In this document: piece after piece, positions 47,682 through 57,274 of the stretch
How positions within the stretch are numbered: the stretch's first letter is position 1
Layout: every line of letters starts with the position of its first letter
NCBI GenBank assembly: GCA_003576685.1
Contig: QOZR01000012.1
Span: 62,001-126,000, forward strand
DNA: 64,000 nt
Source: Virgifigura deserti
Lineage (GTDB): Bacteria > Pseudomonadota > Alphaproteobacteria > Dongiales > Dongiaceae
Reading direction: 5' to 3'
The notes under the pieces: model-generated
What the model was told of the DNA's origin: nothing
The model's database searches: none
What the model saw: only the letters and a program-made list of their open reading frames with translations
Program-made: the position numbers and the translations under genes

Positions 47682-49084
47682 TGCGCGCCGGTCCATCGAT
47701 GGCCGAGACCCAAGCCGTCGCGACGACGGAGCCCCTTAGACCGGAGGAAACCGGACCGCTGCCGGCAGTGGTGGCCTATATCCATCACGGGCAGGTTCCG
47801 GGCGGCGCGCCGACAAGCTTGCGCATTCTGGTCGAGGAGATCGGACGCCAGGCCCCGCGGACCGAGCGGCGGATCTGGTGCGTCTTCAGCCCTATGATGC
47901 CTTATTTCGCACAGATCGAAGGGGCGCAAGTCGACAAGTACATCGAAACCCCGGTCCTGACCGGCAAGAAGCTCATCGGCTGGAGCCCGCTTTTCCAGGC
48001 CAGCGCACTCGGCCTGTTGCTACGCCAGCTGATGGCCGCCCGGGCAACGATCGCCCGCGAGGTGGCCTGGTTGCGTCGCCATCGGCCGGATATCGTGCAT
48101 TTGAACTCCGCCACTCTGTGGACGTCCGCCATCGCGGCACGGCGCGCCGGCATCCCACTCGTCTGGCATGTTCGCGAGACCTTGCATGGGAGGGCTTGGA
48201 ATCCTCGCAAGCACCTTTATGGCTCCTTCCTGCGTCGCACCGCCGACGCCGTCATCGCCATCAGCCCACAAGATGCGGCGAGCCTCGGCAGTGACCGCGA
48301 GGGCAAGGTCAACGTCGTCTACAACGCGGTCAATTTGGATCGCTTCGCGCCGGAACGTCACGATGGGCAGGCAGCGCGCAAGTCCCACGGAATTCCCGAC
48401 GACGCTTTCGTGATCCTGAGCCTCGGCGGCTTTTCCTATCGCAAGGGCGCGTGGCAGCTCATTAGAGCGTTGAAGGCATTGCCCGACCGATTCCATCTCG
48501 TGGTTGCCGGCGACCACCTGCCGAGACAGCCGATACGCCCGACGATGCCCATGCGGCTCCGATGGCGGCTTGAGAACCTGGCGGTTCGAATCGGCTGGCG
48601 GGCGACGCAGACCTGGCGCTATCCCGAGCGCGTGAAAGCCGAATGCGCCGGTGTCGAAAGCCGGCTCCATCAAGTCGGTCATGTCGACGACGTTGCGCCT
48701 CTGATCGCGGCCTGCGACGCTCTCGTCTTCGCCGGAACCATTCCCCACTTCGCCCGCCCCGTCTATGAGGCGTGGGCGATGGAGAAGCCGGTCGTGGCAT
48801 TCGACACGCCGGTCATGCGATCCGAGATCGCGAACGGCGAGGATGGCCTTCTCGTCCCGCGTGACGCGCCGGAGGCGCTGGCTGCGGCCTTCACATTCAT
48901 CGCGCAGAACCCTTCCCGCGCCCGCGAGTTCGGGAAGCATGGCCGCGTCAAGGCCCTCGGTCGTTTCGACAGCGGCGCGAACGTTAGGGCCGTGCTGAAC
49001 ATTTATCGCAAGCTCATGACCGACCTTTCCGCCAAGGCCGAGGTCGCCACTGCGGCTTCACGCGATTTGCCGAAGAGGCCGTGA
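47678..49084 (+). CDS. Glycosyltransferase family 4
   Basis: A 468-residue GT-B glycosyltransferase. The N-terminal domain includes YIHHGQVPGGAPTSLRILVEEI, IVHLNSATLWTSAIAARRAGIPLVWHVRE, and the linker YNAVNLDRFAPER. The C-terminal domain has ILSLGGFSYRKGAWQLIRAL and the donor-site segment HFARPVYEAWAMEKPVVAFD. The start at the ATG at 47678 overlaps the carbamoyltransferase stop (ATGATG), and the end overlaps the next gene. The donor sugar cannot be deduced. Confidence 0.9.
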   Translation: MMRAGPSMAETQAVATTEPLRPEETGPLPAVVAYIHHGQVPGGAPTSLRILVEEIGRQAPRTERRIWCVFSPMMPYFAQIEGAQVDKYIETPVLTGKKLIGWSPLFQASALGLLLRQLMAARATIAREVAWLRRHRPDIVHLNSATLWTSAIAARRAGIPLVWHVRETLHGRAWNPRKHLYGSFLRRTADAVIAISPQDAASLGSDREGKVNVVYNAVNLDRFAPERHDGQAARKSHGIPDDAFVILSLGGFSYRKGAWQLIRALKALPDRFHLVVAGDHLPRQPIRPTMPMRLRWRLENLAVRIGWRATQTWRYPERVKAECAGVESRLHQVGHVDDVAPLIAACDALVFAGTIPHFARPVYEAWAMEKPVVAFDTPVMRSEIANGEDGLLVPRDAPEALAAAFTFIAQNPSRAREFGKHGRVKALGRFDSGANVRAVLNIYRKLMTDLSAKAEVATAASRDLPKRP

Positions 49085-50211
49085 TGCGCATTCTGCTCAC
49101 GACCGAGCGAACACAGGCGGTCTCGACGCTTATCAACCTGGAGAACCTCCGCCGCCTGGACGAGATCGACGGCGTCACCTTCACCGCCTTCCGCCAGGAC
49201 TACGAGAACTTCGACGTGGTCTTGTTCATGGGCTACGACCCGAGGATACGCGAGGCCCAGGCCGCCAACCCGGCGGCAAAGATCGGCGTGATTGATATTC
49301 GGCCTGGAACGCTCGAAGCAGCTCGCGGCGCGGACTTTCTCGTTTCCAATGGCCCCGAGATGAGCGCCATGGCCGCGCGCTACTTCTCGAACATCTTCGA
49401 GTACCCGATCTTTCCCGAGGCCAGGCAGCAGACGTGGGCGCCCGCGGCCGAGAAGCCGGTGATCGTCACCTATCATGGCAACCGCGCGCACGCGACCTCC
49501 ATGTTCCCTCATGTGACCCGAGCGCTCGAAGAGCTAGCGCAAGACGTGCCGCTGGAGCTTCACGTCATCTACAATGTCCGGGCCCTATCTCCGATACCTA
49601 AGAAATTCCTCCCCGGGCGATCCGTTCGGGTGCGCACCATCGATTGGCATGATCGCGTATACGAACGGGAACTTGCACAAGCCGATATCGGTATCGTGCC
49701 GAACCTCACGCCGATGCACCGGCGACGCGAGGCGCTGCGGAGCACGGCACCGTATGATGACGCCTTCGGCGCGCATCCGAGCGAGTATCTGGTCCGCTAC
49801 AAGGCGACCAGCAATGCGGGCCGCATCCTGACTTTCGCACAGCATGGCATACCCGTGATCGCCGATATGTTTCCGTCCGCCGCACAGATCATCCGAAACG
49901 GCGAAAACGGCTATCTCGTCCATGATGCATTCAGTTGGTATCAGGCCCTTCGGACCCTCTGCGAAGATCCACAGAGGCGCCGGGAGATGGGCCAGGCGTT
50001 GCGCGCCACCTACCTGGAGCACTACTCGATCGCAGCGTTGAACCATCGGTTCGTCGCCTTCTGCCGCACTTTGCCGCCAGCACGCGAGGCACCCGCGGCG
50101 CTCAGTGATGCCGAAGCGCTCTTCGACAGCACCGACCCGCCGGCTGATCCGCGAGCAGGCCGGACGGCGGCTTTGTGGCGTCTATTCCTTCCGGGTGTCA
50201 GCACTTCATGA
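49084..50211 (+). CDS. Putative glycosyltransferase (GT1/GT4-like)
   Basis: A 375-residue protein with a weakly conserved N-terminal domain (ILLTTERTQAVSTLINLENL, VVLFMGYDPRIREAQ) and a C-terminal half with PVIVTYHGNRAHATSMFPHVTRALEEL, ADIGIVPNLTP and YKATSNAGRILTFAQHGIPVIADMFPSAAQII, a pattern of GT-B enzymes. It is preceded and followed by overlapping start/stop codons (TGATG and ATGA). A GTG three bases upstream (49081) is an alternative start. The glycosyltransferase role is inferred from fold-like features and context. Confidence 0.72.
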   Translation: MRILLTTERTQAVSTLINLENLRRLDEIDGVTFTAFRQDYENFDVVLFMGYDPRIREAQAANPAAKIGVIDIRPGTLEAARGADFLVSNGPEMSAMAARYFSNIFEYPIFPEARQQTWAPAAEKPVIVTYHGNRAHATSMFPHVTRALEELAQDVPLELHVIYNVRALSPIPKKFLPGRSVRVRTIDWHDRVYERELAQADIGIVPNLTPMHRRREALRSTAPYDDAFGAHPSEYLVRYKATSNAGRILTFAQHGIPVIADMFPSAAQIIRNGENGYLVHDAFSWYQALRTLCEDPQRRREMGQALRATYLEHYSIAALNHRFVAFCRTLPPAREAPAALSDAEALFDSTDPPADPRAGRTAALWRLFLPGVSTS

Positions 50212-50996
50212 CAAGGTTTTACGACAAGACCGAGAATCGCCTGGTCTTCGTCGAGCAGGCCGCCTCTTCCGCGTTCTGGGACGACCACTGGCAGAGCGAG
50301 AAACTGCGCCAGCGCATCGAGCGGGGCAACGGCTTCGTCGTGCGCGAGACGATGCGATATCTTGCCCAAGGGGCGCGGGTGCTGGAGGGCGGCTGCGGGC
50401 AGGCCAATACGGTCTGGGGACTGTACAAGGCCGGTTTTCAAGCCGTTGGCGTCGATTTCGCCGAGCGGACGGTGGCAGCGGTAAACGATGCTGCGCCGGA
50501 ACTCAACGTCCAGGTGGAGGATGTGCGGCGCCTCTCTTTCTCGGACGCATCCTTCGACGGATACTGGTCGCTCGGCGTCATCGAGCATTTCTATGACGGC
50601 TTCGATCCCATTCTCGAGGAAATGTGGCGCGTGCTGCGGCCGGGCGGCTATCTGTTCATGACGGTCCCGGCCATGTCGCCGCTGCGGCGCCTGAAGGCGC
50701 GGCTCGGCCTGTATGCACGTTACGAGGAGACGCCGGGGCGGATCGACAGCTTCTATCAGTTCGCGCTCGACCCAGCGCGCGTCACTGCCCGCTTCGAGAA
50801 GCGGGGCTTCAAGCTCGTCCACAGGAGCGGGATGGACGGCATCAAGGGTCTCAAGGACGAGGTCCCCTTCATCAAGGGGCCGCTGCAGCGGCTCTATGAT
50901 ACGCCAGGACCGACTGCGGCACGAATGAAGCGCCTCCTGAATCGCGTTCTGGCGCCGAGCTATCACATGGCGTACTACGTCATGCGGCGCTCCTGA
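50208..50996 (+). CDS. Class I SAM-dependent methyltransferase
   Basis: A 262-residue methyltransferase: GARVLEGGCGQANTVWGLYKAGFQAVGVDFAE as motif I/II, VEDVRRLSFSDASFDGYWSLGVIEHFYDG, and VLRPGGYLFMTVPAMSP. This is the Methyltransf_11/UbiE-like type, and in a polysaccharide locus it probably methylates a sugar. I use the ATG at 50208, which overlaps the upstream stop. The last 45 residues (about 215-262) are helical and basic. A 32-nt gap precedes the next gene. Confidence 0.88.
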   Translation: MTRFYDKTENRLVFVEQAASSAFWDDHWQSEKLRQRIERGNGFVVRETMRYLAQGARVLEGGCGQANTVWGLYKAGFQAVGVDFAERTVAAVNDAAPELNVQVEDVRRLSFSDASFDGYWSLGVIEHFYDGFDPILEEMWRVLRPGGYLFMTVPAMSPLRRLKARLGLYARYEETPGRIDSFYQFALDPARVTARFEKRGFKLVHRSGMDGIKGLKDEVPFIKGPLQRLYDTPGPTAARMKRLLNRVLAPSYHMAYYVMRRS

Positions 50997-51028
50997 TCTG
51001 GCGCCACCCATCCAACCTGCACCGCTCC

Positions 51029-52171
51029 ATGACTTCGCTCCGCTCCACCCATCTCGTCCTGTTCATGACCCGCGGAATGTCCCTGGCCGCGTGGGACGCC
51101 AGTGGCTCCTTCGATCGGGAGGTGCAACTCTACCGCGAGCTGCGGCCGCAGGTCGGACGATTGACTCTGGTCACCTACGGCGACCGTCGCGACCTCGACT
51201 ACCGCAAGCGCCTGGACGGCATCAAGGTCGTCTGCAATCGCCTCGGTTTGACGAACGCTTGGTACGAGCGCTTTCTGGTGCATGGCTGGGCCCGTACCTT
51301 GCGCCGGCCGACCATCGTTAAGACGAACCAGATGCCGGGTGCCCGCTTGGCGCTGGACGTGGCCCGTGCCGCCGGCGCCCGCTTCGTGGCGAGGTGCGGC
51401 TACCTGCACTCCTTTGTCGTCGAGCAGAGGAACGACCCGGAATCGGCCACCGCCAAACGCGCACGCGAGGAAGAGCAGGCCGCCTTTGCCGGCGCAGACC
51501 GGGCCGTGGTAACGACACAGCAGATCCGTGCGATGGTGATCGAGCGCTACCGGCTCGATCCGGCCAAAGTCGACGTCATTCCCAACTATGTCGATACCAC
51601 ACAGTTTGCCCCTCGCCCCGTTAGCGGAACCGGCGAACGGCGGATCATCTATGTGGGGCGGCTTGGCGTGGAGAAGAACCTCCTCACGCTCGTTACCGCC
51701 TTGGCCGGACTACCTGGCCTCGAACTGGCGATTGCCGGAGCTGGTGATCAGAAGGAGGAGGTTATCCGGGCAGCGGCCGAGTTGAACCTGCCCCTGACCC
51801 TTCTAGGATCGGTTCCTCACAAGAAACTCCCGGAGATGATCAACGGCGGTGCGATTTTCGTCCTGCCATCGCATTACGAAGGCCATCCCAAAGCGCTGAT
51901 CGAGGCCATGGCGTGTGGGCGGGCGGTTGTCGGAACCAACGTGCCCGGCATTCGCGACGTAATCCGCCATGAGGAGAACGGCTTGCTGTGTCCAACCGAT
52001 GCTGCGGGCTTGCGGGCTGCCGTGACGCGTCTGCTGAATGATGCTCCGCTACGAGAACGGCTCGGTCATCAGGCACGGCAGGATGTGCTGGCCCATTACG
52101 CGCTCGACCGCATCGTGAGTCGCGAAAGTGAGCTCTACGAGGAACTGCTCCAGGCAGGAAAGGGCAAATAA
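51029..52171 (+). CDS. Glycosyltransferase family 4
   Basis: A 380-residue GT-B glycosyltransferase. The acceptor domain includes LVLFMTRGMSLAAWDASGSFDREVQLY, and the linker has VIPNYVDTTQFAP. The donor domain has IIYVGRLGVEKNLLTLVTAL and LPSHYEGHPKALIEAMACGRAVVGTNVPGIRDVI, the usual EX7E-type segment. Its stop overlaps the ATG of the next methyltransferase gene (TAATG). Donor unknown. Confidence 0.92.
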   Translation: MTSLRSTHLVLFMTRGMSLAAWDASGSFDREVQLYRELRPQVGRLTLVTYGDRRDLDYRKRLDGIKVVCNRLGLTNAWYERFLVHGWARTLRRPTIVKTNQMPGARLALDVARAAGARFVARCGYLHSFVVEQRNDPESATAKRAREEEQAAFAGADRAVVTTQQIRAMVIERYRLDPAKVDVIPNYVDTTQFAPRPVSGTGERRIIYVGRLGVEKNLLTLVTALAGLPGLELAIAGAGDQKEEVIRAAAELNLPLTLLGSVPHKKLPEMINGGAIFVLPSHYEGHPKALIEAMACGRAVVGTNVPGIRDVIRHEENGLLCPTDAAGLRAAVTRLLNDAPLRERLGHQARQDVLAHYALDRIVSRESELYEELLQAGKGK

Positions 52172-52929
52172 TGTTCGGCCGGTTAACGCGATGGGTTTGG
52201 ACCGCGCTGCCGCGCCGGATCGAGCGGATGGCAGGCAATCGCCTGCAAGAAGTCCTGCTTGGCATCGTGCAGGCCCGCGCGGCACGCCTGCCGCCCGACG
52301 AGGCGCTTCGTTTCGTCTTGGGGCTGGAGGCCGCGCTTTACCCGATTGAAGGGCGATTATCCGTGGCTTATGGCGGCGGACTGCACACGAAGCACCGCCA
52401 CATGCGCTATCACGATTTCTTCGTCGACCGTATCGCCTCCGGCGAGCGTGTACTCGATATCGGCTGTGGCCTCGGCAAGCTCGCTTACGAAATCGCCGAG
52501 CGGTCGGACGCCATCGTCACGGCCGTTGATCTCGTTCCCCGCAACATCGAGATTGCGACGCAACGCTTCGCCCATCCTCGCGTGACCTACAAGATCGCCG
52601 ATGCGACCCGGCAGATGGAGGATGGCCCCTTCAACGTGGTGGTGCTCTCCAACGTGCTTGAGCACCTGCATGAACGACCCGACTTCCTGCGCCGCGTCCG
52701 GGCGGCGGCCCTCCCCGACCGCTTCCTGATCAGGGTGCCGCTATTCGAACGGGACTGGCGAGTTCCGCTGAAGAAGGAGCTGGGCCTGGAGTGGCGCCTC
52801 GACCAGGACCACAAGGTCGAGTACACATATGAGGCGTTCGTGGGAGAATTGCGGGAGGCCGGCTTGCGGCTGACCTATCACGAGATTCGATGGGGCGAAA
52901 TCTGGGCCGAGGCTGTACCGAATGGCTGA
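52171..52929 (+). CDS. Class I SAM-dependent methyltransferase
   Basis: A 252-residue methyltransferase with GERVLDIGCGLGKLAYEIAE as motif I, VTAVDLVPRNIEIA, and a NVVVLSNVLEHLHERPDFLRRV segment typical of Methyltransf_11/23 proteins. A helical N-terminal 85 residues precede the fold. The next gene starts 8 bp before its end. As with its neighbours the acceptor is probably a sugar of the surface glycan, an inference from context. Confidence 0.88.
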   Translation: MFGRLTRWVWTALPRRIERMAGNRLQEVLLGIVQARAARLPPDEALRFVLGLEAALYPIEGRLSVAYGGGLHTKHRHMRYHDFFVDRIASGERVLDIGCGLGKLAYEIAERSDAIVTAVDLVPRNIEIATQRFAHPRVTYKIADATRQMEDGPFNVVVLSNVLEHLHERPDFLRRVRAAALPDRFLIRVPLFERDWRVPLKKELGLEWRLDQDHKVEYTYEAFVGELREAGLRLTYHEIRWGEIWAEAVPNG

Positions 52930-53956
52930 GCCCCAGGTTTCAGTGCTGATGAGTGCCTACAATGCGGAAGCGCATCTGCATGAGGCCGTGGAGAGCATTC
53001 TCAGGCAGACCTTCACCGATTTCGAATTCATTATCATCGATGACGGCTCGACGGATGCGACGCCGGCCATTCTTGCGTCCCACGCAGACTCACGCATCCG
53101 CATCCTGACGAATCGCCGCAACATTGGACTCACCGCCTCGCTCAACCGGGGACTCGCCGCTTGCCGGGGCGCGTACATCGCCCGCCAGGACGCTGATGAC
53201 CGTTCCCTGCCGCAGCGCCTGGAAAAACAGGTTCGATGGCTCGGTGAGCATCCCGAAGTGGCGCTCATCGGAACCGCCTACCGCGCCTTCGATGAGGCCC
53301 GTGGTATCGACGCAATCCACCGCCCGCCTGCGACCGATGGCGCCATCCGGTGGCACATGCTGTTCCACAACGCCTTCTGCCACAGCTCGGTAATGTTCCG
53401 GGCCGAGGCAACTGGGCGACACGGATCGGGTTACGACGAAACCCTGCCATTCGCGCAGGACTACGAGCTCTGGCAGAGGCTTCTCCAGTCGGGCCGCGGC
53501 GCCAACCTTCCCGACCCGCTGCTGGAGCATCGCGTTCACGGTGACGCGATCACCTCGACCCGCTTTGCCGAACAACAAGCCGTGGCGGACGAGATCGCCC
53601 GGCGGCAGATCGCGCGCCTGCTCGGGGAGGACCGCATGGGGGCGTTGGATGTCCGCCGGCTGCGATCGTGGTTCCAGCGGCTGCCGGACGATCTCTCGCG
53701 GCGAGACCTGCGCGATGTCGCGATATTCTTCGATCTGCTGGACCGTCTGGCCGCCGCTGAACGGATCGGCGACGATGAGCTCGCGACTTTGCGTCGGGCG
53801 CTACAGGTGCGCTTCGCCCGCGCTCTCGGACTTCCAATGGTGATCCTGGCGCGAAGGGCCAGGTTTCTGCGCGGCGATGGCGCCTTGTGGGACTGGCTCC
53901 GCTCCCACCTTCCATTCAGGCTCCGCAACGCCGTTCGCGCAGACATGCCGCGCTAA
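52922..53956 (+). CDS. Glycosyltransferase family 2
   Basis: A 344-residue GT-A glycosyltransferase: VSVLMSAYNAEAHLHEAVESIL, FIIIDDGSTDATPAIL, LTASLNRGLAACRG and the metal-binding ARQDADDRS. A helical C-terminal third (about residues 220-340) follows the catalytic domain. The ATG overlaps the preceding methyltransferase gene by 8 bp, and the two-domain glycosyltransferase gene begins 23 nt downstream. Donor unknown. Confidence 0.92.
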   Translation: MAEPQVSVLMSAYNAEAHLHEAVESILRQTFTDFEFIIIDDGSTDATPAILASHADSRIRILTNRRNIGLTASLNRGLAACRGAYIARQDADDRSLPQRLEKQVRWLGEHPEVALIGTAYRAFDEARGIDAIHRPPATDGAIRWHMLFHNAFCHSSVMFRAEATGRHGSGYDETLPFAQDYELWQRLLQSGRGANLPDPLLEHRVHGDAITSTRFAEQQAVADEIARRQIARLLGEDRMGALDVRRLRSWFQRLPDDLSRRDLRDVAIFFDLLDRLAAAERIGDDELATLRRALQVRFARALGLPMVILARRARFLRGDGALWDWLRSHLPFRLRNAVRADMPR

Positions 53957-53979
53957 CGCCCTCCGCTCGACCTCAGCAG

Positions 53980-56157
53980 ATGCTTACAATCTTCACCTCT
54001 CCGAAACCGTTCACCGGCCATGCCGGCGTCATCCAGCGCAACGCGATGCTCAGCTGGACGAGGCTGTACCCCCGCGCCGAAGTCATCCTCTTCGGCAATG
54101 ACCCGGGCACGGCCGAGGTGGCCGGGCGATTGGGCTTCATCCATGTGCCGGACGTGACGTGCACCGAGTTCGGCACCCCGTTGCTCAGCGATATGTTCCG
54201 GCGGGCGCAAGAGATCGGGCGCAACGACCTCTTCTGCTACATAAATGCCGACATCATCCTGTTTTCCGACCTGACCGAGCAGATCGCACGGCATCGCGAT
54301 GCCTTTGGCGAACGGTTCCTGCTGATCGGACGGCGCTGGAATCTCGACGTGACGAGGCCGCTCGCCTTCCGGAACATTTGGGAAATGGAATTGCGGCAAG
54401 TCGTCGCCGCCAGGGGCGTCCGGCACCCGCCGACCGGCATCGACTACTTCATCTACCCGCGCGGTCAACTCGCGGCGATCCCGGATTTCGCGATCGGCCG
54501 GCCGGGTTGGGACAACTGGCTGATTCACCATGCCGAGCAGGAAGGCTATCGGATCATCGACGGAACGCCGTCGATCACGATAGTCCATCAGAACCACGAT
54601 TATGCCCATGTTCCGCAGGGTGTTGGTCGTGAGGGACCTGAGGCGAACCGTAACAGGCGCATCGCGCGCGCGCTGGCGCCGGGCTTTCAGGAACGCCACT
54701 ATACGATCGACAATGCGGCTTGGCGGCTTACCCGCGGGGGTTTGCGCCGAAGCGGCCTACTGCACGCCTGGTGGCGGCTCCTCACCACAACGCGGATTGC
54801 CTATACGGAAACGGCTGGCGCCTTTCGACCCCGGGGCAAATTCGTCGGCACGGACGGCTGGCAGATCCTGCCCGAGGACCGGCGCCGGAGCCGCCTTTGG
54901 CGTGCTTGGTGTCAGTTCATCTTCGCCATAAAGCCGATCCTCTTCGTGGCACACTGGTTGGTTGTCAAATGGCTAAAGGCACGGGAGCGACTGGCGGCGC
55001 CCAGCAAGGGCGAAGTGCCGGCAAGTCCGAAGGCCGCAGGAGGATCGGAAGATCGGCATCAGGTCGACACGCTTTTTGCGGATGTGGCATCGATGCCGGC
55101 TGAGGTGGCGAGAGCGGACACCGAGCATGACGGTTTGCTGTTCAGCGTCGTCATCTGCACCTACAACCGGGCGGATATGCTGCCTCCCTGCCTCAATAGT
55201 CTCTGCAAACAGAAATTCGACCGAGGCAGTTACGAAATCATCGTCGTCGACAACAATTCGACAGACCGCACGAGGCAGGTTGTCGATGGATTCGCCGCCC
55301 ATACGTCGAACCTGTCCTATCTCTTTGAACCGGCGCAAGGTTTGTCGCATGCCCGCAATGCCGGATGGCGAAACGCACGCGGGCGCTTCGTTGCTTACGT
55401 CGACGACGAGTGCCGCATGCCGGCAAACTGGCTGAAGGCCGCCGCCGATATCGTGAATGCATACGATCCCCATATGTTCGGCGGCCCCTATGTCTCCGCG
55501 TTCGACGGCCCGAAGCCGGACTGGTTCCGGCCGACCTATCTGTCAACATACGCTTTTGGAGCCGTCCGCCGCACACTCGGTCAGAGCGAATATCTCAGCG
55601 GCGGCAACATGTTCATTCGCCGTGACCTGATTCGGCGTCATGGCGGCTTCCGGCCGGATCTCGGCATGCAGGGAGAGCGGATGGGGTTCGGCGAAGAGGT
55701 CGCGCTGCAGCAGCTCATCCGATCCAGGGAGACCGATCCGCGCATCATCATCGACCCGGCCCTGACAGTCACGCACCTGGTCCGCCCCGAAAAGACGCGG
55801 ATCCGGAAATTCTTGACGCATAGAGTCCAGGCAACTCGTTTCTCGTGGTATGGCAAGCGGATCACAGCAAAAGACCTACCGGTTCGCCACAGATCTTCCG
55901 GCGAAGCGGCAAGCCTTGCGCTCGAGGTTGCCCAATTCGCCGGTCGAGCTTTCCGTCTGGCTCTGTACCGGGTCTTCGTGCGAAATCGTGCTCTGTATCC
56001 GTACTGGCGAAACAGCTACATCGAGGAAATCCTGCCCCTCGTTGCTCATGCCGTTCGCGTTGGGCTCGATCTGACGCTGGGTTCATCAAAGATGACGACC
56101 GGCAGACCGGTGCCAAGCAAAGCGCAGGACAAAGTATCCGAGGAGGCTCAGCAATGA
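53980..56157 (+). CDS. Two-domain glycosyltransferase (N-terminal GT-A-like domain fused to GT2)
   Basis: A 725-residue protein joining two units. Residues 1-300 resemble a small glycosyltransferase-like family (opening LTIFTSPKPFTGHAGVIQRNA, INADIILFSD, and GWDNWLIHHAEQEGYRIID). A basic linker with a hydrophobic stretch (about 310-345) and a charged segment leads to a GT2 domain from about residue 395 (FSVVICTYNRADMLPPCLNSL, IIVVDNNSTD, GLSHARNAGWRNARG, YVDDECRMP, and GFGEEVALQQ). The ATG at 53980 starts the first domain directly. The two domains could add successive sugars. Such fusions are occasional in polysaccharide loci; this one may reflect fusion of adjacent genes. Confidence 0.85.
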   Translation: MLTIFTSPKPFTGHAGVIQRNAMLSWTRLYPRAEVILFGNDPGTAEVAGRLGFIHVPDVTCTEFGTPLLSDMFRRAQEIGRNDLFCYINADIILFSDLTEQIARHRDAFGERFLLIGRRWNLDVTRPLAFRNIWEMELRQVVAARGVRHPPTGIDYFIYPRGQLAAIPDFAIGRPGWDNWLIHHAEQEGYRIIDGTPSITIVHQNHDYAHVPQGVGREGPEANRNRRIARALAPGFQERHYTIDNAAWRLTRGGLRRSGLLHAWWRLLTTTRIAYTETAGAFRPRGKFVGTDGWQILPEDRRRSRLWRAWCQFIFAIKPILFVAHWLVVKWLKARERLAAPSKGEVPASPKAAGGSEDRHQVDTLFADVASMPAEVARADTEHDGLLFSVVICTYNRADMLPPCLNSLCKQKFDRGSYEIIVVDNNSTDRTRQVVDGFAAHTSNLSYLFEPAQGLSHARNAGWRNARGRFVAYVDDECRMPANWLKAAADIVNAYDPHMFGGPYVSAFDGPKPDWFRPTYLSTYAFGAVRRTLGQSEYLSGGNMFIRRDLIRRHGGFRPDLGMQGERMGFGEEVALQQLIRSRETDPRIIIDPALTVTHLVRPEKTRIRKFLTHRVQATRFSWYGKRITAKDLPVRHRSSGEAASLALEVAQFAGRAFRLALYRVFVRNRALYPYWRNSYIEEILPLVAHAVRVGLDLTLGSSKMTTGRPVPSKAQDKVSEEAQQ

Positions 56158-56251
56158 ACTTTCGCCCTTCCGGCTCCGGTTCGGCCTCAAGCCGGGGGCC
56201 TGTCATGCTGTGGAGATCGGAGACGGAAACACGACCGGAGTGCAATCGGGG

Positions 56252-57208
56252 ATGACATACCAAGACATCCATCTTAGCCACACAAACCACTGGGTGAAGG
56301 ACAGTCGTAATCGCGAGCGACAACCGGTGCATGACAGTTGGTTTCGAACCGACACCGCCGACTATTGGCGGCATGAACGAATGTACGAGCCGGTGCAGTG
56401 CTTCACACACCGGCCCGACCTCTCTTGGCTGACGATCGGAGACGGCCGCTTCGGGCTTGATGCAATCCGCATCCGGAAGCTTGGCTTCGAAAATGTTCTA
56501 CCGACGGATATCGGCGACGCCCTGCTCAAGAAGGCCAAGGAGCGCGATCTAATCGATGATTATCGCGTGGAGAACGCCGAAAACCTGTCCTTCCCAGACG
56601 ACAGCTTCGACATCGTCTTCTGCAAGGAAAGCTATCACCATTTCCCACGGGCACCTGTCGCTCTGTTCGAGATGATCCGAGCATGCCGCGAGGCGGTGAT
56701 CCTGGTCGAGCCGCGCGATCAGGCCGTCGACGGACCGACGTCGCTGCTCGCTGGCCCGAGGCAGATGCTTAAAGCGCTCGTTCGCTGGCTGGCCGCCCGC
56801 CTAGGCTACGGAAGCGGTGTGCAAGTTGTCCCATCCGCACTTTACAAGCTTGGGAACCAGCCGGCTTATGAGGATTCCGGCAATTACGTATACACAGTGT
56901 CATCGCGGGAGATCGAAAAGGCGGCCTTGGGAGCGAATCTTCCGGCGATTGCCCTGAAGGGCCTGAACGACCATTACGTGAAGGGCTGCGAATTCGAGCC
57001 CGCGGATGAAACCTCGCTGATCTTTCGCGAGATCAAGAGGCAAGTGACAGCCGCTGATGCCCGTGCGCGAACCGGGCGCTCCAGCACCGCGCTTCTCATG
57101 GCGATTCTGTTCAAGCGAGAGCCTGATCCACAGACTAGGAAATGCCTCTCGGAACAGGGATGGCTCATCAGGGACTTGCCGAGAAATCCTTATATTCTGT
57201 CGGCGTAG
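56252..57208 (+). CDS. Class I SAM-dependent methyltransferase
   Basis: A 318-residue methyltransferase-like protein: LTIGDGRFGLDAIRIRKLG in the place of motif I, VLPTDIGDALLKKAKER, and the Methyltransf_11-type AENLSFPDDSFDIVFCKESYHHF. The SAM-binding loop reads GDGRFG rather than GxGxG, a mild deviation. The start is uncertain: the ATG at 56252 begins a good N-terminus, but a GTG at 56210 is possible, and neither has a strong ribosome site. A 94-nt gap separates it from the fused glycosyltransferase gene. Confidence 0.8.
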   Translation: MTYQDIHLSHTNHWVKDSRNRERQPVHDSWFRTDTADYWRHERMYEPVQCFTHRPDLSWLTIGDGRFGLDAIRIRKLGFENVLPTDIGDALLKKAKERDLIDDYRVENAENLSFPDDSFDIVFCKESYHHFPRAPVALFEMIRACREAVILVEPRDQAVDGPTSLLAGPRQMLKALVRWLAARLGYGSGVQVVPSALYKLGNQPAYEDSGNYVYTVSSREIEKAALGANLPAIALKGLNDHYVKGCEFEPADETSLIFREIKRQVTAADARARTGRSSTALLMAILFKREPDPQTRKCLSEQGWLIRDLPRNPYILSA

Positions 57209-57274
57209 GAGAACTCGCTCGAGGAGAGCGGCCTCGACATCGAAGATGTCTCGATCGGGGGACCGCCAACGATA

